From Isoetes taiwanensis (Eukaryota > Streptophyta > Lycopodiopsida > Isoetales > Isoetaceae): a stretch of DNA of 64,000 nucleotides. A model generated the notes under the pieces. It ran no database searches, had not been told where the DNA came from, and saw only the letters and a list, made by a program, of their open reading frames with translations. The DNA is taken from NCBI GenBank assembly GCA_021234155.1, contig JAJEKV010000015.1:1460852-1524851 (forward strand), in the 5' to 3' direction. Numbering within the stretch: position 1 is the first letter of the stretch; the number at the start of each line of letters is the position of its first letter. Shown piece after piece: positions 32,884-43,044 of the stretch. A program made the position numbers and the translations under genes.

Positions 32884-33452
32884 CTGGTCTTTGATTTGAA
32901 TGGTGTGCTATGTAGAACGCTACCTAAAGCAACGTTTGAAAAGTCATGGTATCGCGAACAACCATTTGAGACACGCACCAAAATATGTTTACCCGCGCCC
33001 TTATCTGAAGGAGATGTTGGACCAGGCCTTCAGTCTGTTTCGTTGTGCAATTTGGTCATCCATGGAGCATAGAAATATACAGGATGTTTTGAAAGTAGTG
33101 CCTGAGCTAAATAGAAATTGGGCGTCCATCTGGGATCAAAGCAAATGTGCTTCATTCACAAACCCTAAAGAACCGACAGGTAAAAAGATATTTGTGAAAT
33201 GCTTGCGCAACATGATGGATGCCCTAGGTGTTGAGGATAAGGAAGGCATAATCATTGTGGATGATGACGCCTAAAAGTGTTGCTTCAATCGGACCACAGC
33301 CATTGAATCCGCCATCCTATCATCCTCAAGATTTTGACAAAGATGACTTCCTCGCCGCTTTGTTAGTGTCCCGCAAGAAAATAGCTTCAGAAAAACGGTC
33401 GAAGAGATACACACACTATACCCACACCTTGATCTGGACAGGGGGAAATTGA
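32884..33452 (+). pseudogene. FCP1/NIF-like (HAD family) phosphatase pseudogene
   Basis: Three successive frames give a recognisable FCP1-homology domain. 32884-32910 reads LVFDLNGVL, the catalytic Asp motif in its plant DLNG form. 32911-33270 reads YPRPYLKEMLDQAF, CAIWSSMEHRNIQDVL, SIWDQSKC and IIIVDDDA. 33268-33450 reads KSVASIGPQPLNPPSY and DFLAALL. These correspond to the family's catalytic loop, the YLRP-LxxFL and WSS steps, the WDQS segment, the second acidic (V/I)DD motif, and the C-terminal HPP and LL part. Two +1-type shifts, near 32910 and 33268, break it. FCP1-like proteins dephosphorylate RNA polymerase II C-terminal-domain serines and other substrates. Confidence 0.65.
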
Positions 33453-33459
33453 CAGGAAC

Positions 33460-34360
33460 TTGAGAAAATCGTCCTAGAAAGGGAACTTTTTGATATATAT
33501 GTATACAGTGAAATACACTTTCCAAAAAGTTTTGAATATGAAATATACTTTATAATGAAAGGTTTTGAATATATATTGTGTTCTTTTATCAAAGATTATT
33601 GGTTCTCGGTAATGCATTATTTTTTTTATATTACGTGGTACGGTTTGTTATACTTGCAATAATTTGTAGGTATATACTGTCAATAATTTTGGTGTGTATA
33701 AATAGGTATGCATGAAATAGCCCCTGAATCGGCTTCGGTCTCCGCCTTCTCCTTGTTATTATGGCACATTCTATTACCTGCAAGATGAACCATGCGGACC
33801 TCTGCAGGTGCCGCGAGCTAGAAATAGAACTTCGTGGACTGCTTGATGTCGCTATGATGAATCCTGGCCCGCTTCTATCCTGATCCCTTTGATGTTGTAA
33901 TCCATCTTATATGGAATCCGTGAGCATGGTTTGTTCATGATCGACAGATCTCGTGATCGCCGCAAGGCCTTTGAGGACGATGAATCTGATTAGTTTTGTA
34001 GTTTATGTTCTATTGTAATGCGTTATTTATGCCAAACAAATCGCCACCACGCCACGATTTGAACCACGAAAAAAATCTCTCGCTTTGTAGCAACTTCATG
34101 TGTTGTTATTTACTCGTAAAGCTTTACAATTTCATTGTTTAGATTTCGTTGTCGTCCGTGAATGTGCGAATTAATAGGCAATTTCCTGCTTTTTCAACTG
34201 CCTACATTCTGTCATAATATGGGTCATTTGCATCGAATATTTGAATGCCTTTGCATTTTCACATAAAATGCATATTCCCAGCCCGAAAATGAACACAGTG
34301 CAAAAGTGTGGTTAATTCAATATAATGGTCAATAAAATGCTTATACGGCGCGATTTTGGA
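33460..34360. other. Intergenic DNA with two more CG-rich palindromes
   Basis: No recognised gene. A short stretch at 33720-33990 is less AT-rich and could be a lost exon. CG-rich palindrome copies lie at about 34036 (AAATCGCCACCACGCCACGATTT-like) and 34337 (truncated). Confidence 0.45.
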
Positions 34361-34361
34361 A

Positions 34362-34745
34362 TAGACATAATCCCAATTTAATTGAATGATGGTTAATAGC
34401 TTAGAATTATCTAAAACATTCCATAATTATTTCTAAAATATTCCACATATACTTGGAACGTCCTAGAATTTTCTAGAGCATTCTAACACTTTCTAGCCAA
34501 GAACCAAAATACCCATACTCATGTGGATAGCCTCCTTATATACTAGTAAAGGAGGCTCTTTCTTGCATCTATGCATGTGGGATATCTATGCATGCCCTAG
34601 ATTCTCAAATAATCTTGAACATTCTAAAAATATTAGGGTTTGAGATACCCTTAAGTATATATGAAAGATTATTTCTTTCAATGAAATAATGCATGGTCTA
34701 GTGTTTAGAATAGGGGGCTTGGGGGGCAATGACCAAGGTTTGATC
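34362..34745 (+). repeat. Second copy of the TCTAGAA / B-box dispersed repeat
   Basis: It begins with the complement of the terminus at 22142. It then follows the same order as 21220-21430: TCTAGAGCATTCTA words, CCAAGAACCA, CCCATACTCATGTGGATAGCC, GCATGTGGGATAT, CATGCCCTAGATTCT and GGGGGCTTGGGGGGCAA. About 100 extra bases precede the last block. Confidence 0.75.
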
Positions 34746-35775
34746 AGGGTGAAGGCATTGATAATTAGGCATCAATAAAGACATGAGCTGCTATGGAAAA
34801 GCAATTTAAACTACTTTGATTTTGATATTTATTTTGTTTCATTGTGTTTTTTTATTTTATTTTTTGGTGTGGTTACATGTAAGGCTAAGCATTGCCTTCT
34901 GTTATGAGAATGGTGCTGAGATGATGATGGCACCCCTTTTCTTTTGTTGTTGCTCTCATGCTCTTGTTCTCCTTGCTACTTGTGATCATTACGATCATTG
35001 GACGTTGACTTTGTATGTCATGTCTGGAATTATCCAGGTTCAATTTTTGAAAGGCACTTTAATTCAGTTGCAATCCATTATTATATCATTGCTTGATCAC
35101 ATTTTCTGTTACAAGAATGTTTAGACCAAGTTTGAAGAACAACTTCCATGGGATATATTGATTTTTATCAAACGTACTTTATGCAATGTGAACCATTGTG
35201 TATAATTCGCTTGTATTTGTAAACCACAAAGCATTTGTTTGACCATTGTATATATTTTGCCTGCAAATTCTGACCAAATACCAATGATTCCGTACTACTA
35301 ATTCACATAATTCCACAAATCTCAGAGCATTTACTATCATCCAAATACATAATCCAGATCTTTCTGCTAGAAAGAAAGAGCGGAGAGAAAGGGAAATTTT
35401 CAACTGTAAAGGAAGGAAGGAAGGAAAGAAGACTTGAAAAAATATAGCACTGCCGAAATCTGAAAATTGCCACCATATGCTAAAATTTCACAATCTTGCT
35501 CCACCTTATAGACATCTACATCTTTTCAGTGTGTCTTTTGCCCAACAAGATAAAAACAACGTCTATCTTTATCTCAAGGAGCTAGATCATAATGCTTCAT
35601 AGGAAGCAGAAGAGCAAAATTTACCCGTTAATGGTTTACCTGGAATGTTTAGCAAACTGTCCTGATGCTGCTACAGAAATTGTTCTTGCTATAGTCTTTC
35701 AAATCCACAAACTGCTTCAAGCTTCCCTTCTAGCCACGAAAATCAGAAGTAAGAGGGCAAGAGATTAGCAGCAGT
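34746..35775. other. Intergenic DNA, no gene seen
   Basis: AT-rich. A short GGAA microsatellite lies near 35408-35425. The open frame at 34816-35124 starts in a T-rich tract and looks non-coding. Confidence 0.5.
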
Positions 35776-35779
35776 TTCG

Positions 35780-36058
35780 GTGGAGAGAAGGGAGGCGGCC
35801 CTTGTCTCACGTCACTGTCCTTGCTGCTGCTGCTGCCGCCTGCACCAAGAAAAGCCATCTGTCTCTGAAGTTAGATTAATAGAGAGGCCTGAGCAATTCA
35901 GTGCAAATCTAGATGCTTCTGATGCTAATGACTTGCAAAAACAGAGGAAAGAACCTATGGAAAACAGATTTGCCAGGATTGCCGCTTGTAGAGTCAAGAA
36001 AGAAAGTTGCCGCAATAGTGGAAAGAAAGAATCATGGCAGTGCTTCTCCTTAAACTGA
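35780..36058 (+). CDS. Hypothetical 92-residue open frame
   Basis: Reads through a CTGCTGCTGC tract (CCCCCCR), then a more protein-like section (EVRLIERPEQFSANLDASD, MENRFARIAACRVKKE). No domain, no splice support and no homologue recognised. It lies directly upstream of LINE copy 2 and could be chance or an exon fragment. Confidence 0.2.
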   Translation: MERREAALVSRHCPCCCCCRLHQEKPSVSEVRLIERPEQFSANLDASDANDLQKQRKEPMENRFARIAACRVKKESCRNSGKKESWQCFSLN

Positions 36059-36109
36059 GTAAATTTTAAGAAAAATCCCTTTACACCATCTCAACTAGGT
36101 TCTCATGAT

Positions 36110-36863
36110 TGAATGTACATGCACATAGGTGGATGAGGATACAGACGAAGACGGATCACGATCAGTTGAGGAAGTATCTTGATGCTTGCTTCCTTAGCAA
36201 ACTCTGAGATGCAACACATGTCAAGATGGCACATCATTGGCAGCAGGTCAATCCCATGCTTACACGAGGTCCATACCACTACCTGCGTACCCATTTGCCC
36301 ATGAAGAAACGCAGATAGATAGCTTCCATTTGCACGGGTGTGCATCTCCTCTACATTGAGACAGGCCAATGGATCTGGGAGGCATGCGAGAACATGATGT
36401 GTTAGTGTTGCCAACAAGATCTATTGAGGATGAAAATGCCATGCCCTTCAAATCTGTCCAGCATTCGATCATATTCGGGGCACGGTATATCCAGTTAGTT
36501 TTACTGGACCAGCCGCTCCATGTGCTACTAAACACGGCCTCCGTGGTCTTGGTAGGTTCATATCTTCAAGAGATCATAGATACACAGACTCAGATGTGTC
36601 CTCCATTGTGGTACTAACTGATGTTATATATCATATCATTGTTCAGACTGCCAGCATACTTATTACTGCCAAGGTTTTTCCCCCAAAAATCTTTCAGGTG
36701 GGGGTTTTTAATTATGACAGTAATACGCTTGCTGCTCTCTTTTGTTTGCGTCCTATAGGCCAATTGGTCTCCGTGGACAATACACTTACATTATAAGGCC
36801 CTAAGTGAGCAAGACCAAATAAATAAATAAATAAATAAATATTCTATTCTATTCTATTCTATT
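36110..36863 (+). mobile_element. LINE 3' end, copy 2, with AAAT tail
   Basis: 36140-36430 is similar to 19330-19600 (shared CTTCCTTAGCAA-like, CGTACCCATTTGC and GATGGGT/GACAGGCCAATGGAT-GGGA blocks), so this is the 3' part of the same LINE family. The element ends GGCCCTAAGTGAGCAAGACC followed by six AAAT units (36816-36840), a typical LINE tail, and a TTCTA microsatellite (36842-36863). Only the 3' end is present, consistent with 5' truncation during reverse transcription. Confidence 0.7.
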
Positions 36864-37660
36864 CAACTGGATTCTAATGTACTCTTACCTTAATCATATA
36901 CATATGCTGGGCAAGTCTAAATATATGTAATAAAATGCCAATCGCGTACATGATACAGTGAGATACTACAAGTGTATTATATGATATAGCATGCTATAGA
37001 CGCAGTTAGTGAAAAAGAATATTTTTTGCTGATTAAAATATGCTTATTGCAATTGTAATATATTACCTTAATGATGAACATATGCTACATGTCACTGTTG
37101 TTCCATTAAGATGGAAGGTATTATGCATCTCTTAGGGCACTTTACATGTAGTCATCATCACGATGGGCCTTGTCTTGCCCTGTTAGGCTAAAGAAAACTT
37201 CGTGACAATTCTTGATGGTCATGAAAAATGCACGAGATTGCGATGACTCTACGTGTAAATCGCCCTTATCCTTGATAGTGCCTTCAACGAGAAGGGCCCC
37301 TTGAAGGGCACCAGCTGCCATGGTGCGTCAATACCACTAATGGCTTTATAGTATCCATCCATTAATGCACAAGAAAGCTAATATCTAGCTTCACCATGGA
37401 CATTTGTGAATTACTTTCTTGATATAATACATTAGATAATGAAAATTGAGATACATGTTGAACATTAATATTCATCATATTTAACATAAATATCTCACTA
37501 TGAAAGGGTTGAGCGCCCCAGTTAGAATTCTAAATCAGGTTGACGCAAACTGATGCAAGACACCCTTATAAAGGGAATCCACTCATGTCGATAGTGGCTA
37601 TGACTGACATAGATAAAGTACTACATTCATGTTATCGGAGAGTGGTTGTGACTTGGTTAG
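36864..37660. other. Intergenic DNA, no gene seen
   Basis: AT-rich, no coding stretch and no repeat recognised. Confidence 0.55.
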
Positions 37661-37669
37661 TACTGTGCA

Positions 37670-38016
37670 CAGTGTTGTTACGTACTTACCGTACCTGTAC
37701 GGTACTGTAAGTATTTTACGTATCATACCTCGTAACGTACCTCTGAGTTTTTAACGTACCGAAAAAAAAACCAGTACGTTAAAAAGTGTTGTTACCGTAC
37801 CTATAAAATACTTGTAAAATACTTACAGTACCTATAAAATACCTATAAAATACCTATAAAATACGTACCATACCTTTAAAATGCTTACCGTACTTGTGTT
37901 GAAAACTCCAAAAATTTGAAGCAAAAACATTTCATTTTTCATTCCGTACGTACCGTACCTCCGGTATGGTATGCTAAGTACTTGAAAGGTACCGTACCCG
38001 TACGGAAACAACACTG
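37670..38016. mobile_element. Non-autonomous hAT-type MITE with perfect target duplication
   Basis: 347 bases, bounded by an inverted terminal repeat: CAGTGTTGTTACGTACTT... at the left, complement of ...CGGAAACAACACTG at the right. It is flanked by a perfect 8-base direct repeat ACTGTGCA (37662-37669 and 38017-38024). 8-base duplications and CA-GTG-type ends are hallmarks of hAT elements. The interior has no coding capacity and is filled with CCGTACC/GGTACGG subterminal motifs and four tandem CCTATAAAATA units (about 37799-37862). Confidence 0.9.
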
Positions 38017-38029
38017 ACTGTGCACATAT

Positions 38030-38265
38030 TTCAAAGATGTCATAGATGAATATGAGAAACTTGAACGCTATGGGGAAAAAAGGGGGGAGGATGGAGGCTG
38101 GTTGGAGGGGGGGAGGGGATGTGCTGGGCGAAGGGGAGTTGGTTTTAAATAGACTAGAAGTTTATATTCAAAAACCATGGAAAATGAAAATACATTCTAC
38201 GATACTAATATTCTATGCCTCTGTTGTTATTTTACCCAACAATGATATAAAAATCTGATATGAAG
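38030..38265. other. Purine-rich flank, no gene
   Basis: A G-rich tract (about 38075-38140) gives a 70-codon spurious frame. No motif seen. Confidence 0.5.
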
Positions 38266-38279
38266 CAGGCTAGGGGGAG

Positions 38280-39034
38280 TGATCCAAAATAAAGAAAGCT
38301 ACGGCAATTGCCAAGGGGCGACAATATTCCAAAGATCATAGGGCTTTGACAAGGGAAATATGTTACTACAAACAACCATTACAAATATCTAATGGACAAA
38401 AGGGCTTTACAATATAAACATGGGCTAATATTAAGTTGGGGGTCGTGGACCAAAAAGGTGAAGGCAACAAAATATCTGGTAGCACCTAATTTTGCAGCAA
38501 AAAGGCCGTAAGCAAGAATAGCGGGAACGAAGGACCTTTTTCAAAAGGCAAAACGGGCGAACCAAATATAAAATCCGTGATATTTCGTGATAGCGTAGAT
38601 CATGAACGACACATCCGGCCAAAACCTCGAAATCCGAATCCCCGCCTACCCAAAACCGACCGCCAGGCCGAATCGGGCCGGGACTCTCGCCAAGCTTCTT
38701 GTCCACATGGAGCAATCACCGCATTGAGAGGCGGGGGCTTGATAATTAGCTACCCATCTCTGATTGCTTCTTGTTAAGCCTAGCTAAGCCCATTCTGTTG
38801 TAACAGAGCTTACCTTGTGCTAGAAAGGATAAAGCCTTGGTCTACTCTCACCCCTTTGAATTGGCCCTAGTTTTTGATCCGTTGGCGGATAAACCGGCCG
38901 CTTCATCTCCTAAAGGAGGCAACTCTGTATTCTTGCTCATGTGTTGAGCGATTCTATAAGTTTAAGCGTTAATCCTTGTTGGTGTTCTTGTTGTTTCCTT
39001 AAGGGATTTAAGCTGTAACCTTTGAATTGTATCA
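38280..39034 (+). repeat. gypsy 5' LTR
   Basis: 755 bases. The first 285 bases match the 3' copy almost exactly. From about 38565 to 38740 the two differ in many small steps, again with CG words here against CAG/CTG words there. Confidence 0.85.
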
Positions 39035-39071
39035 AGTGGTATCAGAGCTTATTGATCCCCAGACCTGAGCA

Positions 39072-40295
39072 ATGGCCCAAAACCGTTTCAACATCTCTGA
39101 TAGTCAGTATCAGCAAGCTTTAGCCAATGCCAGCTATATTGCATCCCAGATAGCCTTGCCTACGCCTCCTAATCAGCAGGAATATGAAAAGCAAATTGAG
39201 CAGTTGGCTATTCTGTACCGTTTCTTACCGGATATTCCCCAGCAGCCACCTTTACCAAATGATCCTCCACCTGAAAATCCTCCACTCCCACCGCCAGTTA
39301 ATCCTAGCAAGATTAGAAAATGGTTGGAGAAAGTAGATATGCCTACATTTAAAGGGAGGAGGATAAGACCAATCAAAGTAGTCAGTTTCCTAAGCCAGTG
39401 GGAAAAATTCTTTGATCGAGTGCAAGCAACAGACGTGGAAAAATTGCAAGCCATGGATAGTTATTTGAAAGACCAAGCCCAAGCCTGGTGGCAAGGTCGA
39501 CGAGAGTGTAATCCTAAGATAAACACATGGGAAAGATTCAAGAAAGCATTTGAATCGCAATACCTTCCTTCTAATTATCAAAGTGAGCTAAGAAGAGTAT
39601 GGGATCAGTTAAGACAGCAAGACAAGGAAACGATTCAGTCTTACACCTCAAAGTTTACCCATTTGGCCGCACTGATAAGGAACTTAGATGGGGAGGAACT
39701 TCTACGAAAATATGTTAGTGGGTGTAAAGATAATATATATGCAGAACTGGAGATCTTAGACCCTAAAGATTTAGATGGGGCTATAAAGATGGCATCTGCA
39801 GTAGAAAGGAAGCTGGATCCCAAAACGCGAAAGATGGATATTTGGGACGAGGGTACCTCTGACGAAGAGATTAAGAAGAAAGACAAGAAAAATGGGAATA
39901 AAGATTCTGATAGACAGATCAAAAGAAAAAGATATAATGGAAGGTACAATGGAGAGAACAATGAGCCTGAAAGAAGGCAAGAGGAAGCTGACACTTCAAA
40001 TAAGAAAAATGAACCAAAAAGAGGATGTTTTAGATGCGGAGGAAAGCATTTTATTAAGAATTGCCCTTTCGGAGAGGGGGGTATTACAAAAGTTGAACCT
40101 CCTAAATCTCAGCATACTATACAGATGCATGCTTTAGAGGCGCCTAAGGCCGTGGAACCAACAGTTGAGACCTCTAAGGCGGGAGAGACCTCAAAGGCGG
40201 GAGAGGAGCGACGAAGAGTAAGCTTCCATGAGGAGGAGCGAGAGAAAGCTGCCGCTAAGGAGAAAAGATGGCTCCAGATGGGAACACTAGGATGA
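39072..40295 (+). CDS. gypsy-type Gag polyprotein (capsid plus zinc knuckle)
   Basis: An intact 407-residue frame; the ATG at 39072 lies 24 bases after the primer site. Residues 1-75 are a Gln/Pro-rich leader (LPDIPQQPPLPNDPPPENPP). About 88-250 is a retrotransposon gag capsid domain (EKVDMPTFKGRR, WEKFFDRVQ, DQAQAWWQGRR, RFKKAFESQYLP, LRRVWDQLRQQ, SYTSKFTHLAALI). After a basic and acidic linker comes one CCHC-like knuckle, CFRCGGKHFIKNC (C-x2-C-x3-H-x4-C, one residue shorter than the usual x4). The tail has two TSKAGE(T/E) repeats. Gag forms the particle that packages element RNA in the cytoplasm. There is no downstream pol frame. The open frame suggests recent selection or recent origin. 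Confidence 0.85.
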   Translation: MAQNRFNISDSQYQQALANASYIASQIALPTPPNQQEYEKQIEQLAILYRFLPDIPQQPPLPNDPPPENPPLPPPVNPSKIRKWLEKVDMPTFKGRRIRPIKVVSFLSQWEKFFDRVQATDVEKLQAMDSYLKDQAQAWWQGRRECNPKINTWERFKKAFESQYLPSNYQSELRRVWDQLRQQDKETIQSYTSKFTHLAALIRNLDGEELLRKYVSGCKDNIYAELEILDPKDLDGAIKMASAVERKLDPKTRKMDIWDEGTSDEEIKKKDKKNGNKDSDRQIKRKRYNGRYNGENNEPERRQEEADTSNKKNEPKRGCFRCGGKHFIKNCPFGEGGITKVEPPKSQHTIQMHALEAPKAVEPTVETSKAGETSKAGEERRRVSFHEEEREKAAAKEKRWLQMGTLG

Positions 40296-40434
40296 ATAAC
40301 TGGTAACCTCTTCTTTGGAGAGATTACGGAAGTTTTTTTTGTAAGTGAAATTCTTTATTAGGAATAAAGAGTAGTTTTTTTTCAAAGTTGATTTTCTTTA
40401 TTTGGTATAAGGAATAGATACTTTGAATGTGTAT

Positions 40435-40625
40435 ACCCATGGTAGATTAGTGACTACGATTGCAACGTAGCCGGCTTGAACATGGTATACTAGTTGTGAA
40501 TGCCTCTTGGAAGATTAGTGGTTGTGACTGCAGCACAATCGGCTTGACAATAGAGCATAAGATGTAATTCTTGGAAGATTAGTAATTGTGGTTGCAACAC
40601 AATTGGCTTGACAAATTACATCTGT
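40435..40625 (+). repeat. Three imperfect 65-70-bp repeats downstream of gag
   Basis: The unit GAAGATTAGTGxTTGTGxxTGCAxCACAATxGGCTTGACAA occurs about 40441, 40508 and 40575, with decay in the first. It lies between gag and the 3' purine tract. No coding function seen. Confidence 0.7.
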
Positions 40626-40783
40626 ACCTTGGAGGTACGAGGGGTATTCAAGTACTTTGGTAGTACAAGAATACCCATAACTATTTCTGAATTGTGCAGG
40701 AATAAGAAATCTCTGGAGTCTTGTTGATCGTGGGCGATCAACCTTAAGAAGGGATGGATTGATATGAACCAGGCTAGGGGGAG

Positions 40784-41435
40784 TGATCCAAAATAAAGAA
40801 AGCTACGGCAATTGCCAAGGGGCGACAATATTCCAAAGATCATAGGGCTTTGACAAGGGAAATATGTTACTACAAACAACCATTACAAATATCTAATGGA
40901 CAAAAGGGCTTTACAATATAAACATGGGCTAATATTAAGTTGGGGGTCGTGGACCAAAAAGGTGAAGGCAACAAAATATCTGGTAGCACCTAATTTTGCA
41001 GCAAAAAGGCCGTAAGCAAGAATAGCGGGAACGAAGGACCTTTTTCAAAAGGCAAAACGGGCGAACCAAGCTATAAAATCCAGATATTTCGTATAGCAGA
41101 GATCATGAACGACACATCCGGCTTCTGCAAACCTGAAATCCGAATCCTGCCTACCCAAAACCGATCTGCCAGTTTCTGAATCAGTCGGGGACTCTGCCTT
41201 CGAAGCTTCTTGTCCACATGGAGCACCGCCTGCATTGAGAGGCAGGGGCTTGATACGAGCTACCCATCTCTGATTGCTTCTTGTTAAGCCTAGCTAAGCC
41301 CATTCTGTTGTAACAGAGCGACCTTGTGCTAGAAAGGATAAAGCCTTGGTCTACTCTCACCCCTTTGGAATTGGCCCTAGTTTTTGGATCCGGTTGGGCG
41401 GATAAACTGCTGCTTCATCTCCTAAAGGAGACAAC
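40784..41435 (+). repeat. gypsy 3' LTR, truncated
   Basis: Begins TGATCCAAAATAAAG and parallels the 5' LTR to AAAGGAGACAACTACTTTG, where similarity ends. The missing end means no target duplication can be tested. Confidence 0.85.
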
Positions 41436-42050
41436 TACTTTGAAAGGTCTCAAGGAATCTCAAGGTAATCAAGGGAATCTTAAAGAATCTAAAGAAACCA
41501 TGGATGACATAAGGGAATCTCAAGGGAGAGAGCTGTGCACAATTTTTTGCGACACATTTCCTTTAATGCTTGGATTTTTTCATTTTGTCCCAACTTCACA
41601 CAAAACCCCTCCTGCGGTGGTGGCGCCCCAGTAAATGCCTTGTTGTAATAAGCCAAATTATAAGCAATTCTTGATTTCTTCTTTGCCTTGTAATTGCTAC
41701 ATTCATGTTCATTGCGTGTCAAATGGGCTACGGGAGGGGACATTTTAAAGAGTTAGTGGTGGCCATGTAGCATTGCGCACGACCTCCAAATAATAGTTGC
41801 CCTGCCAATGTGGCATGACGTAAAAATACTATCTAACTATCTATCTTATATATGGCTTGCAGTGGCCCATTAACAACTTTCAAAGTTGGCCTTTTCAACA
41901 TTTAAAGATCTGTGGTTCAAAGCATAGAAGTTCAAGAAAATGTCAAAGAAGCATAATCTTCATTCCCATTTCCAAAGTTGGCATTTTCAACATTCGTGGT
42001 CCAAAGCATTGAAGTATGAGAATAAAAGTTGCTGGATGACAAATGAGAGG
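41436..42050. other. Intergenic DNA, no gene recognised
   Basis: Starts with AAGGAATCT-rich words (41450-41525) and continues AT-rich. No feature recognised. Confidence 0.5.
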
Positions 42051-42054
42051 GCGC

Positions 42055-42720
42055 CCATTGTTGTGGTGGTCTAGTGGTAAGGCCTTGGATTGGGGTGGTC
42101 CCCACCAGGGTTCAAAACCCACTTGCTACTATTGGGTGGGAGACGTGAGAAGGCACCTATCGTGGTGGTGATCTAGTGGTAAGGTCTTAACACTAGACCA
42201 TCGGGTGAGAGTGCTACTAGAGGGTGGAAGACGTGATGGTGGTCTAGTGGTAAGCTCTTACCACTAGACGGGTGAGAGGGCAACCACTAGACCATCTCAG
42301 ACGGGTGAGAGGGCAACCACTAGACCATGAGCTTACCACTAGACGGGTGAGAGGGCAACCACTAAGACCATCTCAAGGCCGGGTGAGAGGGCAACCACTA
42401 GACCATCGGGTGAGAGGGCAACCATCGGGTGGAAGACGTGAGCGTGAGCGGGTGCAAGTCCCACCAACCATGTCTTAAAAAAGGGGGTTAAGACCATCGG
42501 GTGAGAGTGCTACTAGAGGGTGGAAGACGTGATGGTGGTCTAGTGGTAAAAGCTCTTACCACTAGACAAAATGAGAGGGCAACCACTAGACCATCTCAGA
42601 CGGGTGAGAGGGCAAACCACTAGACCATCGGGTGAGAGGGCAACCATCGGGTGGAAGACGTGAGCGTGAGCGGGTGCAAGTCCCACCAACCATGTCTTAA
42701 AAAAGGGACAAAAATGAGAG
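42055..42720 (+). mobile_element. tRNA-derived SINE and rearranged partial copies
   Basis: The head at 42064-42122 has an A-box-like TGGTCTAGTGGTAAGG and a B-box GGGTTCAAAACCC with tRNA-like spacing, so it is RNA polymerase III-type SINE sequence. It is followed by many partial copies of GTGGTCTAGTGGTAAG in both orientations, giving hairpins such as TAGTGGTAAGCTCTTACCAC (42246-42266), and GGGTGAGAGGGCAACCACTA units. About 42195-42480 and 42490-42715 are two larger direct copies, each ending GTGCAAGTCCCACCAACCAT then GTCTTAAAAAA. Confidence 0.65.
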
Positions 42721-43044
42721 GGCAATGTGTAGCTTAAAGGTTCCAAAAAGAATTCTTTTCATGATTTGGTCATTATCGTTGACAAATGAAAGGGTAATAT
42801 AGCCATTTTTAAGACTTTTAATATGATTGCTGGATGCATTACTAAACGTGATTAGTGCCCGGCAGTGCAGTGGAAGTAGAGATGCCTCGGTATTAAGTTG
42901 ATATTCTTCTCTCTTTGATTTGCTTTTGACAAAAATCTTTTATTTATATCTTAGATCATGCCATAGCTAACTCAAGAAGAAGACTTTGAACATTTCCTTC
43001 ATTTTATACAACAACGCAATTGATGCTGTGTTCCAGAATCTAGA

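Larger units (their letters stand above)
38280..41435 (+). mobile_element. Gag-only Ty3/gypsy-type LTR retrotransposon
   Basis: The 5' LTR is 38280-39034 (TGATCC...GTATCA). The primer site TGGTATCAGAGC is 39037-39048. A gag gene occupies 39072-40295, a non-coding segment follows, and a purine tract AGGCTAGGGGGAG (40771-40783) precedes a 3' LTR starting at 40784. The 3' LTR is cut off near 41433, lacking roughly the last 110 bases. Protease, RT, RNase H and integrase are all absent, so it would depend on a partner for reverse transcription. The same AGGCTAGGGGGAG also precedes the 5' LTR (38267-38279), as if this LTR was once the 3' LTR of a tandem copy. Confidence 0.88.

Noticed and set aside
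26887-34360. CG-rich palindromes as a CRISPR array
   Set aside because: Copies are degenerate, lie in separate clusters and have coding-like DNA between them; no cas genes are present.
34816-35124. Membrane-protein gene from a Phe/Leu-rich open frame
   Set aside because: The hydrophobicity comes from T-rich DNA; there is no family motif and no conserved start.
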